The notes beneath the pieces were generated by a model. The model searched no databases, had not been told where the DNA came from, and saw only the letters and a program-made list of their open reading frames with translations. A stretch of 64,000 nt of DNA from CALTSX01 sp051647685. GTDB lineage: Bacteria > Chlamydiota > Chlamydiia > Chlamydiales > CALTSX01. The DNA lies in NCBI GenBank assembly GCA_051647685.1, contig JBOFEG010000021.1, positions 9,784 to 73,783 on the forward strand. The letters are read 5' to 3'. Each line of letters starts with the position of its first letter. The stretch's first letter is position 1. The position numbers and the translations under genes were made by a program. Shown piece by piece: positions 1-9,659 of the stretch.

Positions 1-18
1 GAAGTGAATTTGTTCTAG
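1..18 (+). CDS. 3' tail of an upstream gene (partial)
   Basis: The first 18 bases read as an open frame of five codons ending in TAG, four bases before the aroDE start. This looks like the end of a co-transcribed upstream gene. In Chlamydia aroB precedes aroDE, so aroB is a guess from gene order only; five codons cannot identify it. Confidence 0.3.
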   Translation, partial: EVNLF

Positions 19-22
19 TCTC

Positions 23-1504
23 ATGTTAATTTTAGTATTAAATAGATCCAGTTATTCTGAAAATATAGCTTTAATCGAACAAACAAAAGCAAAAGTAGAA
101 GGTTATGAATTATGCATAGATCTGCTTGAAGAAATTTCTATTTTACAAATAAAAAAGATCCGAAATATAGCGCAACTGCCAATAATTTTTACTTGGAAGA
201 ATTCTGTATATAATCAATCCATAATTCATGGTTTAGCGACATTACAACCCGATTTTTTTGATTTTGATTACACCGCTCCGATTTCCATAATTGAAGATGT
301 GCTATCAGTGTCTCCCAATACAAAAATAATTGTATCAATACACGATTATATTCAAACTCCCAATGACTTAACCTACCTTCTCAACCGAGTAAGATGTCTT
401 CCTGCCCATATATATAAAATCGCCACTTTTGCAAGAAGTGTAACTGATGGACTCCGCATGATGCAGTTTATGATAGAATATGGGGGTCGATATAGATTGA
501 TCGGTATCTGTATGGGGAATTTAGGACAATTAACTCGTATAGCAGCTCCGATTATTGGGAGTGTCATGCACTATTGTTATAGTGGAAGAGCAAGCGCTCC
601 TGGGCAATTTTCTATAGAGGAATTACTAGAAGTATATTTTTATAAAAGAATAAATCGTAATACGCAAATTCTTGCTTTACTTGGCAATCCAGTTTGCTAT
701 AGTCCATCGCATTATACGCATAATTCGATCTTTTTTACCTTCCAATTGCCAGTGGTATATATAAAATTACAATTAGAATTAGAAGAACTGGCTACTTTTT
801 GCACATCGATTAGAAGTCTTCCCTTTTTAGGATGTAGCGTTACTATGCCTTTCAAAAAAGCTATCATTCCCTTTTTGGGTAGCATTTCTGATATGGTGAA
901 AATCACTCAGTCTGTGAATACAATCCACATTAAAAGTAATAGGTTACTTGGGTATAATTTTGATGCTTCAGGTGCTCTAGATGCTATAGAAGAAACCATT
1001 TCTATATCTAATCGACATATAGTAATTCTGGGAGGGGGCGGAACAGCAAAGTCTATTGCTGTTGAGGCTAAAAACCGAGGAGCGACGGTTACCATCCTGA
1101 ATCGATCTTTAGAAAAGATCACTAATTTTGCCAGTGAATTACATATTAGATGTGGAACTTTAGATGATTTTGAAGAAATAGCACAGGAGGGATATGATAT
1201 TGTTTGCAATGCTACTTGTCTTGGAATGGGGGGAAGAGTAGAAACACCTATTCCATCCCATAAATTACTACCTGAAAGATATGTCATGGATGTAGTTTTC
1301 TCGGCAGGTCATACATCTTTTACTTCGGCAGCAGCGGAATTACATTGCTCTATTATATATGGAAAAAGTATGTTTGTAAAACAGGCGATCTATCAAATGC
1401 GTACCTGGATTTGCGATACACTTGATTCGATAACAGTAGAAGAAATCATGGCAAATCGTATACAGGAATACACAGATAAATCAGTTAGAGTTATCAATCT
1501 ATAA
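23..1504 (+). CDS. aroDE: Bifunctional 3-dehydroquinate dehydratase / shikimate dehydrogenase (AroDE)
   Basis: The protein catalyses two consecutive cytosolic steps of the shikimate pathway: 3-dehydroquinate to dehydroshikimate, then NADPH-dependent reduction to shikimate. The first ~205 of 493 residues are a type I dehydroquinase (AroD) domain with the catalytic His in SIHDY and the Schiff-base Lys in YKIA. The rest is an AroE domain with the substrate motif GNPVCYSPSHYTHN, the catalytic Lys in TMPFKK, the NFDASGA aspartate and the dinucleotide-binding glycines GGGGTAKS. Fusion of AroD to AroE is typical of Chlamydiae. ATG is used four bases after the preceding stop, which implies an operon. 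The gene is complete and all expected active-site motifs are present. Confidence 0.95.
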   Translation: MLILVLNRSSYSENIALIEQTKAKVEGYELCIDLLEEISILQIKKIRNIAQLPIIFTWKNSVYNQSIIHGLATLQPDFFDFDYTAPISIIEDVLSVSPNTKIIVSIHDYIQTPNDLTYLLNRVRCLPAHIYKIATFARSVTDGLRMMQFMIEYGGRYRLIGICMGNLGQLTRIAAPIIGSVMHYCYSGRASAPGQFSIEELLEVYFYKRINRNTQILALLGNPVCYSPSHYTHNSIFFTFQLPVVYIKLQLELEELATFCTSIRSLPFLGCSVTMPFKKAIIPFLGSISDMVKITQSVNTIHIKSNRLLGYNFDASGALDAIEETISISNRHIVILGGGGTAKSIAVEAKNRGATVTILNRSLEKITNFASELHIRCGTLDDFEEIAQEGYDIVCNATCLGMGGRVETPIPSHKLLPERYVMDVVFSAGHTSFTSAAAELHCSIIYGKSMFVKQAIYQMRTWICDTLDSITVEEIMANRIQEYTDKSVRVINL

Positions 1505-1558
1505 ATTTGAAGTTATTGAAATTTTTTTGTGAATTACCATAAATTCTAAAATTAAAAA

Positions 1559-1966
1559 TCAACTTTCATTGTTTGCTATCTTCTTTTTCATAATCCATTT
1601 TTGACTAAAACTTCCTTTTTCCTTTATTTTGTCTTGGTGTACTATATCCATTTGTTGCAAGGATGTCCCCATCTCAATACAAAAAGCATTCAAAACTTCA
1701 ACAATATCAGCCATTTCTTCAAGACATGGATTTTCTAAAAATTCGTCCACTTCCTCATGCAGTTTTTTCTTTAAAAAATATAAAAACTCTCTAGGGGTTG
1801 CTTCATGAAAGTCTGCGATAGAAGATTCTTTTTGCATTATTTCAGGAATACGATCTCGAACAAGTTTTTTTACATAATTTCTTTGGGATTTATTGTTCAT
1901 ATTGGAAAAACTAGAAGTAATAGGAAGAACTATCAATAACATTAAAAATGTGAAGAAAGTATTCAT
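1559..1966 (-). CDS. MazG-like nucleotide pyrophosphohydrolase with a hydrophobic N-terminus
   Basis: The core (from about residue 28) has the motif KLVRDRIPEIM followed by helices carrying KLHEEVDEFLE and EEMADIVEVL. These E-rich helices bind Mg2+ in all-alpha NTP pyrophosphohydrolases (MazG/phosphoribosyl-ATP pyrophosphohydrolase-like 'house-cleaning' proteins). Such enzymes hydrolyse non-canonical NTPs to NMP and PPi. The first ~22 residues form a hydrophobic, signal-like stretch, unusual for a cytosolic enzyme. An internal Met at residue 23 would give a normal cytosolic protein, so the longer start is doubtful. The gene lies 3 bases after the methyltransferase stop, so the two are co-transcribed. 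The substrate cannot be read from sequence. Confidence 0.72.
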   Translation of the reverse strand: MNTFFTFLMLLIVLPITSSFSNMNNKSQRNYVKKLVRDRIPEIMQKESSIADFHEATPREFLYFLKKKLHEEVDEFLENPCLEEMADIVEVLNAFCIEMGTSLQQMDIVHQDKIKEKGSFSQKWIMKKKIANNES

Positions 1967-1969
1967 AAA

Positions 1970-2569
1970 TTACAAATTGATTTTTTTACGCACAATAGTG
2001 TTTAACCATCGACAAGTTGTAGAGGTGTCTAATTTCTGAGAAAGATGAATCCACTGATTTAATATGACAAAACCTTTAAGGTGGAAAAAAAGCGTATCTT
2101 TATTCATATAAGTAAAAGTTCTATACCCGTCTTGTGATGTCCCTATTCCTTCTTTAAAAGAAAATGCAAGAATACCTTCTGGCTTAAGGGCTTTTCGAAA
2201 TTTTTCTATAACTATACTAATGGATTGAAGAGGCACATGTACTAAGGAAGCAGAAGCCCAAATACCATCAAATTCTTCTAAAAACTCCATTTCCTCAAAA
2301 AACCCTTGTATAGCTGGGATTCTTAATTTTTCTTGAACATATTTAACCATGTTTTCTGCAGCATCAAATCCGAGAACTTCATATTGCTTCTTTTTAAATG
2401 CCAATAAATCCCGGCCTGGTCCACACCCAGCGTCAAGAATTTTAGATTTTTTAGGAAGATACTGTAAGAAATTTCTTCGAACCTGTTCCATATCTATAGA
2501 AAACGTTTTCTCAATATAATTGAAAATGTTCTTATTATAATATTCGATGGTTCTGTCATCAGTTCTCAT
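1970..2569 (-). CDS. Class I SAM-dependent methyltransferase
   Basis: A 199-residue Rossmann-fold methyltransferase. Motif I is visible as LDAGCGPGRD at about residues 46-55, followed by an acidic residue at the end of strand 2 (LGFDAAENM). The post-I region is IWASASLVHVP, typical of small-molecule methyltransferases of the type 11/25 group. The substrate is not deducible. It is the first gene of a two-gene minus-strand unit with the MazG-like gene directly downstream. No strong Shine-Dalgarno is seen before the ATG. It looks intact. Confidence 0.8.
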   Translation of the reverse strand: MRTDDRTIEYYNKNIFNYIEKTFSIDMEQVRRNFLQYLPKKSKILDAGCGPGRDLLAFKKKQYEVLGFDAAENMVKYVQEKLRIPAIQGFFEEMEFLEEFDGIWASASLVHVPLQSISIVIEKFRKALKPEGILAFSFKEGIGTSQDGYRTFTYMNKDTLFFHLKGFVILNQWIHLSQKLDTSTTCRWLNTIVRKKINL

Positions 2570-2924
2570 TATTAATGAACTCTTACCTAGATCTTTGTTC
2601 TTAAAGTCTCAAAGATATCGCATATGAATTTTACTAACAAGAATTGGTTATTATTTTTTTGAATGTAAAAAATTTGTCAATTTTTTGCTTCTTGCATTAG
2701 TTAAGAAGCGTAAGAAAAACATTAGTGTTTAATAATCAGAAATGGATAGCGATAATCTGATAAATCAATATCCTTCTAAACAAAAAATAAGTTTATAAAA
2801 ATTCAGCTCAATATGTAAAATATTTAATATGAATACATGGCGTTATGTACCAAGTTTATATTTTAGAAAGTTAATGCAGGTTAATTCAAAACTTTTAAAG
2901 TTGTCGATTTTTATATTCTTTCAT
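2570..2924. other. Intergenic stretch with no recognisable gene
   Basis: About 355 AT-rich bases between the methyltransferase start and the broken LysR gene. I see no open frame with family resemblance, no tRNA and no convincing hairpin. It may include the eroded 3' end of the LysR gene, whose C-terminal effector domain is missing, plus the promoter of the methyltransferase operon. Confidence 0.5.
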
Positions 2925-3609
2925 TTAGGTATCACAAATATTGTATTTGGGGTTGAACCCATAGTTATTTTTGATCCCAATATGAAGAGGAAGTGAGTTA
3001 TATGTTAATGGAAATTTAATTAAGTTATCCTCAAAAATGATAAATCGGTGTTGATCTAAGTCTTCTATTTTCCTAGGCATTCCAAATTTATTAATATATT
3101 CGGATGTTGCAAATAAACTTAAACGCCAGCGCATAAGGGGAATTTATATTAAAAATGGTTCATTTTCCATATATGGTCTAATTGCGGCGTCAAATTCTCC
3201 TGCCTGTAAATCAAGTGGTGCATTGCTTCCTACAATTTCAAATTGAAGGTTTGGATAGACTTCGATGAATTGATCTAAAAAGTGAGTAATCCAAGTAGAA
3301 ATTAAAGCATGTGTTGATGTAAGGCGGAAGATACCTTTTATTTCTTCTTGGTCTTCTAAAAAAGCTTCTTCGATTGTTTTTAATTCAAAAAGAATGGGTC
3401 TAATTTTTTCTAACAAATAAGACCCAAAAGGAAGTTGGAATAAGACCTTGAGAAGATCGGATAATAAGAGGTCTTTTTAAAAAAATTTCCAGTGATCGAA
3501 GTTGTCGACTAGCTGAGGATTTATCCATTTTTAAAAAATTAGCTGCATCGGAAAGATTTCGATAACTAGCAATATAATAGAAAGTGTGTAACTGATCTAA
3601 GTTAATCAT
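2925..3609 (-). pseudogene. LysR-family transcriptional regulator, degraded
   Basis: Three fragments line up in order on the minus strand. 3609-~3435 encodes the N-terminal winged helix-turn-helix (YIASYRNLSDAANFLKMDKS). 3416-3144 encodes the linker and the start of the periplasmic-binding-like effector domain. 3134-2925 encodes a further part of that domain. The first break is a one-base shift near 3431-3438, inside what would read TPFGSYLLEK. The second is an in-frame TAA at 3146-3144, with the same frame continuing on the other side; CAA to TAA would explain it. The remaining protein ends well short of the ~300 residues usual for LysR regulators. It was the last gene of the decayed operon upstream. 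Confidence 0.82.
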
Positions 3610-3644
3610 TGAAGAATGTAATCCATGTAGCTAACATAATAATA

Positions 3645-4793
3645 TTATAAATAATTTGTCATTCTTTTTAACGCATTTATTAAATTGTATATGTCTTCTT
3701 CCGTATTTTGATGTCCAATACTTAAACGAACTGTTCCATTAGGCAATGTCTTTAAAAATTTATGGATTAGAGGAGCACAATGAATACCAGCTCGTGAACA
3801 AATATTATATTTTTTATCCAATTCGAACGCAACCTGACTTGAAATCATACCTTTAATATTAAAAGAGATAATGGGAACCTTACAAGCTATTATATTTGAC
3901 CCATATAATGTAACATTATCTAACAGGGATAATTCCTGCCATATTTTTTCTGTATGTTTCAAAGCTTTTTTTTAATCTTGAGGAAAGTTTTTTCAATAAT
4001 GTAATTTAATGACCCAAGAAGTCCTATGATACCGAGTGCATTAACTGTTCCTGCTTCAAATTTAAAAGGCATTAATTTGGGGTGCTCAAGTGAGATAGAG
4101 TTATTTCCTGGACTTCCTCCTTCTACATAAGAGCTAAGAATAGATGGATCCTTAATATAAAGAAAACCTACACCAGTGGGGCCCAATAAAGTTTTATGAC
4201 CTGTTCCTGCTAAAAAATCAACAGGATAATTTTTCCAGTCAATTTCTTCATACCCAAGAGTTTGGGTGGAATCAAAGAGAATTTTTATTTTATGAGTTTG
4301 GCAATAAGCAAAAGCTTCTCTAAAATCTGCTTTTACCCCTATAACATTTGAGGCACCAGTTGCAATAAATAGAGATGTATTATCTTGAGCTCTTTTTTTG
4401 TATAAATTCTAAATCTACTATTCCTTGTTCATTAATGGGAATAACATCATATTTTATTCTTTTTTCTTGCTTCAATCGATCTAAAGGCCGCAATATAGCA
4501 TTATGACTGTAACGACAAATAAGAACATGGTCATTTGGTTTCAGAAAATTTTTGATAACAATATTTAAACTATGCGTAGCATTCATTGTAAAGGAAATAT
4601 GTGTAGTTTCTTGGATTTTTAGTAATTTTGCAAGTTTTTCGCGTGTTTCTTCAACCCACTGTTCAGCCTTTTGTGAGAGAAAATAGCTTCCTCTTCCTGG
4701 ACTCACACCAAATTGTGTAAGGTAAGTTTTTATGCGTTCAAGAACTTCTACAGGTTTTGGAAATGAAGTAGATGCATGATCAAAATAATGCAT
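3645..4793 (-). pseudogene. Class V (cysteine-desulfurase-like) PLP aminotransferase, frameshifted
   Basis: Start ATG at 4793, preceded by AAAGG. The N-terminal part has YFDHASTSFPKP and SPGRGSY. The middle part carries the PLP-binding lysine motif GTGHKTLLGPTGVGFLY. The C-terminal part includes SRAGIHCAPLIH, resembling the mobile Cys loop of cysteine desulfurases. The three parts lie in different frames. The first shift is in the A run at about 4387-4393, where one A too many breaks an otherwise continuous frame. The second is in the A run at about 3965-3972. With both corrected the protein is ~380 residues, normal for the family. It overlaps the HIT gene end by 14 bases. Substrate and role are unknown; it is not the housekeeping SufS as far as can be told. 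Confidence 0.85.
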
Positions 4794-5308
4794 AAGGAAC
4801 CTTTCCAATCACTGCTGCAAGTTTTTCTCGACTCTGAGGAGAACGTTTCAGGTCAGTATAGGATTGCCAATCTGAAAGATCATCAATTTTAAGTTGTTCA
4901 CAGATTAAGGTACGAAGGAAATGGGGAGGAACCTTATGTGGGTAAGTTGGATAATATACCATTTCATTGGAAGAATTTTCAAAAAATAAATAAGTTCCAT
5001 ATTTACAATAATAATTAAAAAGACTGGCATATTCTTTTAGTCCAGTTCCTGGAAACTGTTGGGCAATTCTAGAATGGATACAAATAGATGTGGGGAGGCA
5101 ATGCAAGTGAAAATGTTCACAATGAATTTCAGTCGAAGAAGCTGCATGGCAGGATCCGGCTTTCCCATGTTCATAAAATTGGATAAGTGTCTGGTAGCAA
5201 CACAAAGTTATTAGTTTCAAGTAGTACCATTCCTGCAATGGGTGAACAGAACAGGCAATTGCTGGATGGAGTCTTCCCTTTATAAAAAGGGTCTGTATAT
5301 GTTATCAC
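4780..5308 (-). pseudogene. HIT-family protein, frameshifted and internally shortened
   Basis: The start is GTG at 5308, preceded by AAAGGAGG at 5322-5315. The first frame encodes the usual HIT beginning, with a Cys-x-x-Cys (NCLFCSPIAG) and LLETNNFVLLPDTYPI. A frameshift near 5178 then leads into YEHGKAGSCHAASS, a histidine-rich HIT-like motif (EHFHLHCLPTS), and a C-terminal part of the HIT/GalT fold with FLRTLICEQL. Between the two halves, the ~40 residues that normally hold the first substrate-binding strand are missing, so correcting the shift would not restore a full protein. The GTG overlaps the TGA of the preceding permease gene. HIT proteins are nucleotidyl hydrolases or transferases; the substrate is unknown. 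Confidence 0.75.
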
Positions 5309-6201
5309 AAATAACCTCCTTTAATTAGTAAATAAGAACAAAAAGTTATAATCAGAAAAAAAGTTGTTGTTACTTCGGATATTCCCGTTTTCTCCTTTAA
5401 AAAATAGTGAGCAGCATAACAATTAAGAAGAGCGACTGCATTTAGAATTGGCCATGCAATAAAGCTCATATCGCGAGTAATACTAAAAAAAAGCTGATTG
5501 AGAAAAAAATGCTAAGCTCCCACGTAAAAATAAACCTTCTAGGGCTCTTATATTTAGACTTTGAAAATTGATAATAGGATTTTTCCTATATGGTATTCCT
5601 ATTACAATTACCATTAATACGGTTCGCCAAAAAAGGACTCCTACCATAAATTTAGAAAAATCCTGCCACGTTCGAGTATAATCAGGTACATGAAAATAAG
5701 AATTAATTAATGCTTGAAAAACAAGGCTGATCATAAGAATATATGATACTTTTTTGTATAAGCTTCCATTTCTAAATGTAACGAGAGCTATTGGAAGAAA
5801 AGATAATGTAGTTAAGCTTATGAACAAGTAATCTTGGAAACAAAACTTGTGTGTTAAAAAGAAAAGAACAACAGGAATAAATAGATCGCATGTTTTACCA
5901 GATAACATCACATTGCGTATATTCATTTCGCGAAGAGATTTAGAAGCAGCATAAGCTGCAAACTGGGCTCCTATTCCACTGAAAATAATTCCAGGTTTAG
6001 TTAAAAAATTTAAAATTGATGAATCAAAATTATAAGAAAAGACACAGTTAATGATCGAAAAAAATAGAGGAAATAAGGAATTTAATAAGATTCCCAATAA
6101 CAATCTATATTGTTTGTCCGAAAAAAATGTCGATCGAAAATATTCAATGCAATCCGAGAAATAGCACAGAAAAGGGAAGAAGAAACTGTAATTAGTAACA
6201 C
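5305..6201 (-). pseudogene. DMT/EamA-type membrane permease, frameshifted twice
   Basis: A hydrophobic protein of ~297 residues with about ten predicted membrane segments emerges when two shifts are corrected. One is in the 7-A run near 6121-6127, the other in the A run near 5485-5492. The start is probably GTG at 6201, preceded by TAAGGG. The C-terminal part (AHYFLKEKTGISE) matches the lLkE-type ending of drug/metabolite transporters. Its stop codon overlaps the HIT gene start as GTGA, which implies translational coupling in the ancestral operon. The transported compound is unknown. Confidence 0.72.
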
Positions 6202-6499
6202 GGCTTGCCCTTACTTGTTTAGTTTTCTATGATGCAACTCATGTTTCGTTTTTTTGCAACGAGAAAATGAAAAATATATTTTGACTTAAGTCACCTTGGA
6301 AAGATTTATTCAGGTTCCACAAGATCAAACTGAGGGTCAAAAGTATCTAAAAGTAGAGTTTATTTATATCGATCAGGTTGAGATTTATGGGCATCGGAGA
6401 TTCAGTGGCTCGCATGACATCTATAAAGAGATTTATATAGTAGAGTTATTTTTATTTTAGGTTTTGATAAGATTAAATTAATATTAAGGAATTATCATA

Positions 6500-7191
6500 A
6501 TGATTAAATATCTAAGATTTATACTTTTCTTTTTGCCATCTGTAATTTTTTCTGAATATTATAGTCAATATGGTCAGGACCAATTTGTAAACGAAAATTT
6601 TTTCAAAAATCGTACAAAGGGAATTTTTGTTGATATTGGTGCTCATAATGGTATTTCCTTGAGTAATACCTATTTTTTTGAAAAAGAACTCGATTGGACA
6701 GGAATTTGCATAGAGCCCATCCCACATGTATTCAAACAATTGCAAAAAAATAGAAATTGTTTATGCATATGTAGCTGCATCACAACGGAACATAATACTA
6801 TACAACATTTCTTACAGATTTCAGGTTATCCTGAAATGTTATCAGGTCTAGTTGATAAATTTGATAAAAGACATCTAGATCGCATTACCCATGAAATCAA
6901 GGAATCTGGGGGGCTTGCAAAGTCATTGATGTTGCTTGCTATAATCTCAATAGGATTTTAGAAAAAGCTAGAATTACTCATGTGCATTTTCTCAGTATCG
7001 ATACAGAAGGGGGAGAATTTGAAATTCTACAAAATTTTGATTTCTCTAAATGTCAAGTTGATGTGATCACAGTAGAAGATAATTACCAAACGCATTCTTT
7101 TATTCCTTTTTTAGAAAGCAGAGGCTTTGCATTTGTTACAGCGCTTGGGCAAGACCTAATATTTATTAATAAAAAATTAAATTTAGAATAA
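6500..7191 (+). pseudogene. FkbM-family methyltransferase with signal peptide, frameshifted
   Basis: The first frame (6500-6961) encodes a signal-like N-terminus of ~19 residues, then YSQYGQDQFV and the SAM-binding motif FVDIGAHNG. The second frame (6982-7191) encodes LSIDTEGGEFEIL, the conserved acidic motif of FkbM methyltransferases. The frames join at the G run 6908-6913: adding one G gives one continuous reading through VIDVACYNLNRI. The corrected protein is ~230 residues. FkbM proteins O-methylate sugars or secondary metabolites; no partner genes are adjacent. The ~300 bases upstream (6202-6499) show nothing recognisable. Confidence 0.8.
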
Positions 7192-7273
7192 AATTTCAAA
7201 TAAATCTTTCTATGCAATTATGAAATAATAGCTTAGCTATTTACAATAGTATTCTCATTAGACGCTAAACTAG

Positions 7274-7861
7274 CTAGGAAGTTGTATGATTTGGAAGAAA
7301 GGGTTTAATTATTTCTTCACGTAATTCCTCGGAAATTTGTTCTTCTGGAAATATTTCTAGAGCACTGAAAGCTATATGCGAGAAAAAATCTTGCCTATCA
7401 GATATTAAATATAAATGCATTAGCTGATGTATGATTTTTCTATCGATCTCTAACATATTTTTTTCTAAAACTACTAAGTCACAAGAGGGAAGAGGAACTA
7501 AATCAGCTTTATTTTCAATCCAATCCTCAAAGGATTGAATTTGGACAGCTTTTGCTGCAATGATTTGAGACATAATAATACTCGTACAAAATTGCATATC
7601 GACACCGTCATCCAATGCCTGTAGGAGAAGTTGTTTCATTAATGTTTTCTCTTTGTCTCTTTCATCGATGGGTAATCGATAATTCCACTTCCATTTTGCA
7701 ATATCGCGAGCGATTTGTAACCGGTTGTGTAATAAAGAAAAAATTTCCTGAATACATGCTTTATCCTCTCTGGTCAAACGTGCTTCGCCATGTTCCATAA
7801 CAGAGGAGAATAAAGGATAAGTACACAGTAAATAGATAAGAATTTGTCTGATGCTATGCAT
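7274..7861 (-). CDS. Exported chorismate mutase (AroQ gamma class)
   Basis: The protein would convert chorismate to prephenate. It is 195 residues, all-helical in character. The N-terminal ~20 residues form a signal peptide (RQILIYLLCTYPLFSSV), so it is predicted to be secreted or periplasmic. The core matches the exported AroQ gamma class: NRLQIARDIAKWKWN supplies the conserved Arg and Lys, LPIDERDKEKTLM follows, and SQIIAAKAVQIQSFEDW is the active-site helix with Gln at the position used by E. coli mutase. A third conserved Arg looks replaced by Lys, so activity is probable but not certain. The gene stands alone, ~6 kb from aroDE, preceding phosphohexomutase on the opposite side of a 47-base gap. 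Confidence 0.82.
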   Translation of the reverse strand: MHSIRQILIYLLCTYPLFSSVMEHGEARLTREDKACIQEIFSLLHNRLQIARDIAKWKWNYRLPIDERDKEKTLMKQLLLQALDDGVDMQFCTSIIMSQIIAAKAVQIQSFEDWIENKADLVPLPSCDLVVLEKNMLEIDRKIIHQLMHLYLISDRQDFFSHIAFSALEIFPEEQISEELREEIIKPFLPNHTTS

Positions 7862-7908
7862 AATATTTAAGAATATTTGTTGAATTCAAAAAATAGCAAA
7901 AAATATTT

Positions 7909-9606
7909 TTATAGAACAGTTTTTTTTATCTCATCGAGGAAAACGATGATTTTATTTTGACATACATTGATAGCATGTTCTACCGAAGTAATATAAGGCT
8001 CTTGTGCCATTACATATATCTTTACTTTTGGTTCTGTTCCTGATGGTCTTATAACAATTTTTGTTTTGTCTTTTAATCGCAGCGATAATACATCAGATGT
8101 AGGAAATCCGCTTATTTCTTTTTTATAATCAAGCCATGAAATAATAGGTATACCACATAGATTCTCTGGAAAGGAAGTTCTAACTTTGTCCATGAATTTT
8201 TCCATTTGATTACCCTCTTGTGGAAAGCAAAGAGAGAGTTGCCTTTCTTGATATATCCCAAAGCGTTCGTATATTTCGTCTAGTAGATCCACAAGTGTAA
8301 GATCTCGTAGTTTCGCGTAGAGGGCAACTTCTGCAATTAAACAACTCATGGCAACTCCATCTTTATCACGGCAGTAATCTCCATAAAGGTATCCGCATGA
8401 TTCCTCTGCTCCGAATAAAAAATGATAGGCATCTGTTTCATCCCACTTACGAATTTTTTCTGCAATATATTTAAATCCAGTAAGAACTTCAAAACTATGA
8501 ATCAAGAAATGATCTGCTATTGCTCGAAGCAACTCTGTAGTCACAATAGTAAATACAATAGCACTATTCTTAGGAAGAGTATGTGTATCTCTTAGGGAAA
8601 TACAAATATAGTATAAAAGTAACGCGGCTACTTCATTGCCATTTAAATGTATATTTTTGCCGTTATGTTGTACAACAACTGCCATCCTATCGGCATCCGG
8701 GTCTGTTGCAATTACAATATCACTACTTAATTTTTGTAGAAGATCTATACCAAGTTCCAACGTAGTAAGTTGCTCTGGATTTGGAGAGACAATGCTTGGA
8801 AAACTCCCATCTGGTTTCATCTGCTCTTGGACAAAATGTAAATTTGAAAATCCAAGCATCTTTAATGCCGGAGGTACAAGTGTAACTCCTGTGCCATGCA
8901 GAGGAGTATATACAATTCGAAGGTGATTTCCTTCTGTAATGATCATATTTTGCCTAAATGTAAGATTGGTAATGGCATCTAAATAAATTTTCTCAACATC
9001 TAGATTTAAGGATTGTATATACTGATTTGGAATCTTTCTCTGCTTAACCTGTGATAGGTATTTAATTCGATGGATCTCGGATACAATATTTTCTAGATGA
9101 GGAGATAATACTTGCGCTCCGTCACTCCAGTATAATTTATATCCATTATACTCTTTCGGATTGTGTGATGCGGTAATCATAATCGCAAAGCTGCATTTAT
9201 GAAATCGGCAAGCAAAGGAAATGAAAGGAGTGGGGCAAAGAGTGGATGAAATAAAAACATGAATATGATTTGCTGAGAGTACAGAGGCTGCCTCTTCAGC
9301 GAATTCTTTAGAATGAATTCGGCTGTCATAACCAATTACAGCCGTATGCACTTTATTTGGATATTGTTTTTGTACATAATTTGCCACGCCTTGGGTTGTT
9401 CTGCGGATCGTATAACGGTTGATGCGGTTCGGGCCGATACCCATTAATCCACGGAGTCCTCCTGTACCAAAAGACAATTCTGTATGAAATGCATTGTGTA
9501 ATTCTTGTGGATTTGTTTTTTGTAGATCTTCGATGATTTTCTTAGTCTCGGAATCGTAATCGTCTTGTAGCCAGGTATCAATCCTTTTTTGAACTTTTAC
9601 ATTCAT
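7909..9606 (-). CDS. Phosphoglucomutase/phosphomannomutase (alpha-D-phosphohexomutase)
   Basis: A 565-residue four-domain phosphohexomutase of the long (PGM2/YbbT-like) type. It interconverts hexose 1- and 6-phosphates through a phosphoserine. Visible motifs in order: GTGGLRGLMG near the N-terminus, the catalytic serine loop TASHNPKEYNG, the Mg2+ loop DPDADRMAV, the sugar-binding loop GAEESCGYLYGD, and the phosphate-binding RPSGTEPKVKIYV at the C-terminus. All are intact. In Chlamydiae this enzyme feeds glycogen and nucleotide-sugar synthesis. Glucose versus mannose specificity is not visible. Confidence 0.93.
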   Translation of the reverse strand: MNVKVQKRIDTWLQDDYDSETKKIIEDLQKTNPQELHNAFHTELSFGTGGLRGLMGIGPNRINRYTIRRTTQGVANYVQKQYPNKVHTAVIGYDSRIHSKEFAEEAASVLSANHIHVFISSTLCPTPFISFACRFHKCSFAIMITASHNPKEYNGYKLYWSDGAQVLSPHLENIVSEIHRIKYLSQVKQRKIPNQYIQSLNLDVEKIYLDAITNLTFRQNMIITEGNHLRIVYTPLHGTGVTLVPPALKMLGFSNLHFVQEQMKPDGSFPSIVSPNPEQLTTLELGIDLLQKLSSDIVIATDPDADRMAVVVQHNGKNIHLNGNEVAALLLYYICISLRDTHTLPKNSAIVFTIVTTELLRAIADHFLIHSFEVLTGFKYIAEKIRKWDETDAYHFLFGAEESCGYLYGDYCRDKDGVAMSCLIAEVALYAKLRDLTLVDLLDEIYERFGIYQERQLSLCFPQEGNQMEKFMDKVRTSFPENLCGIPIISWLDYKKEISGFPTSDVLSLRLKDKTKIVIRPSGTEPKVKIYVMAQEPYITSVEHAINVCQNKIIVFLDEIKKTVL

Positions 9607-9659
9607 ATAAACTTATAAAATGTAGCGATATTGAAATATTTATATCTATAGAAACCATA

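Noticed and set aside
907..1287. 126-codon minus-strand frame opposite aroDE
   Set aside because: Shadow of the AroE domain; no independent signals.
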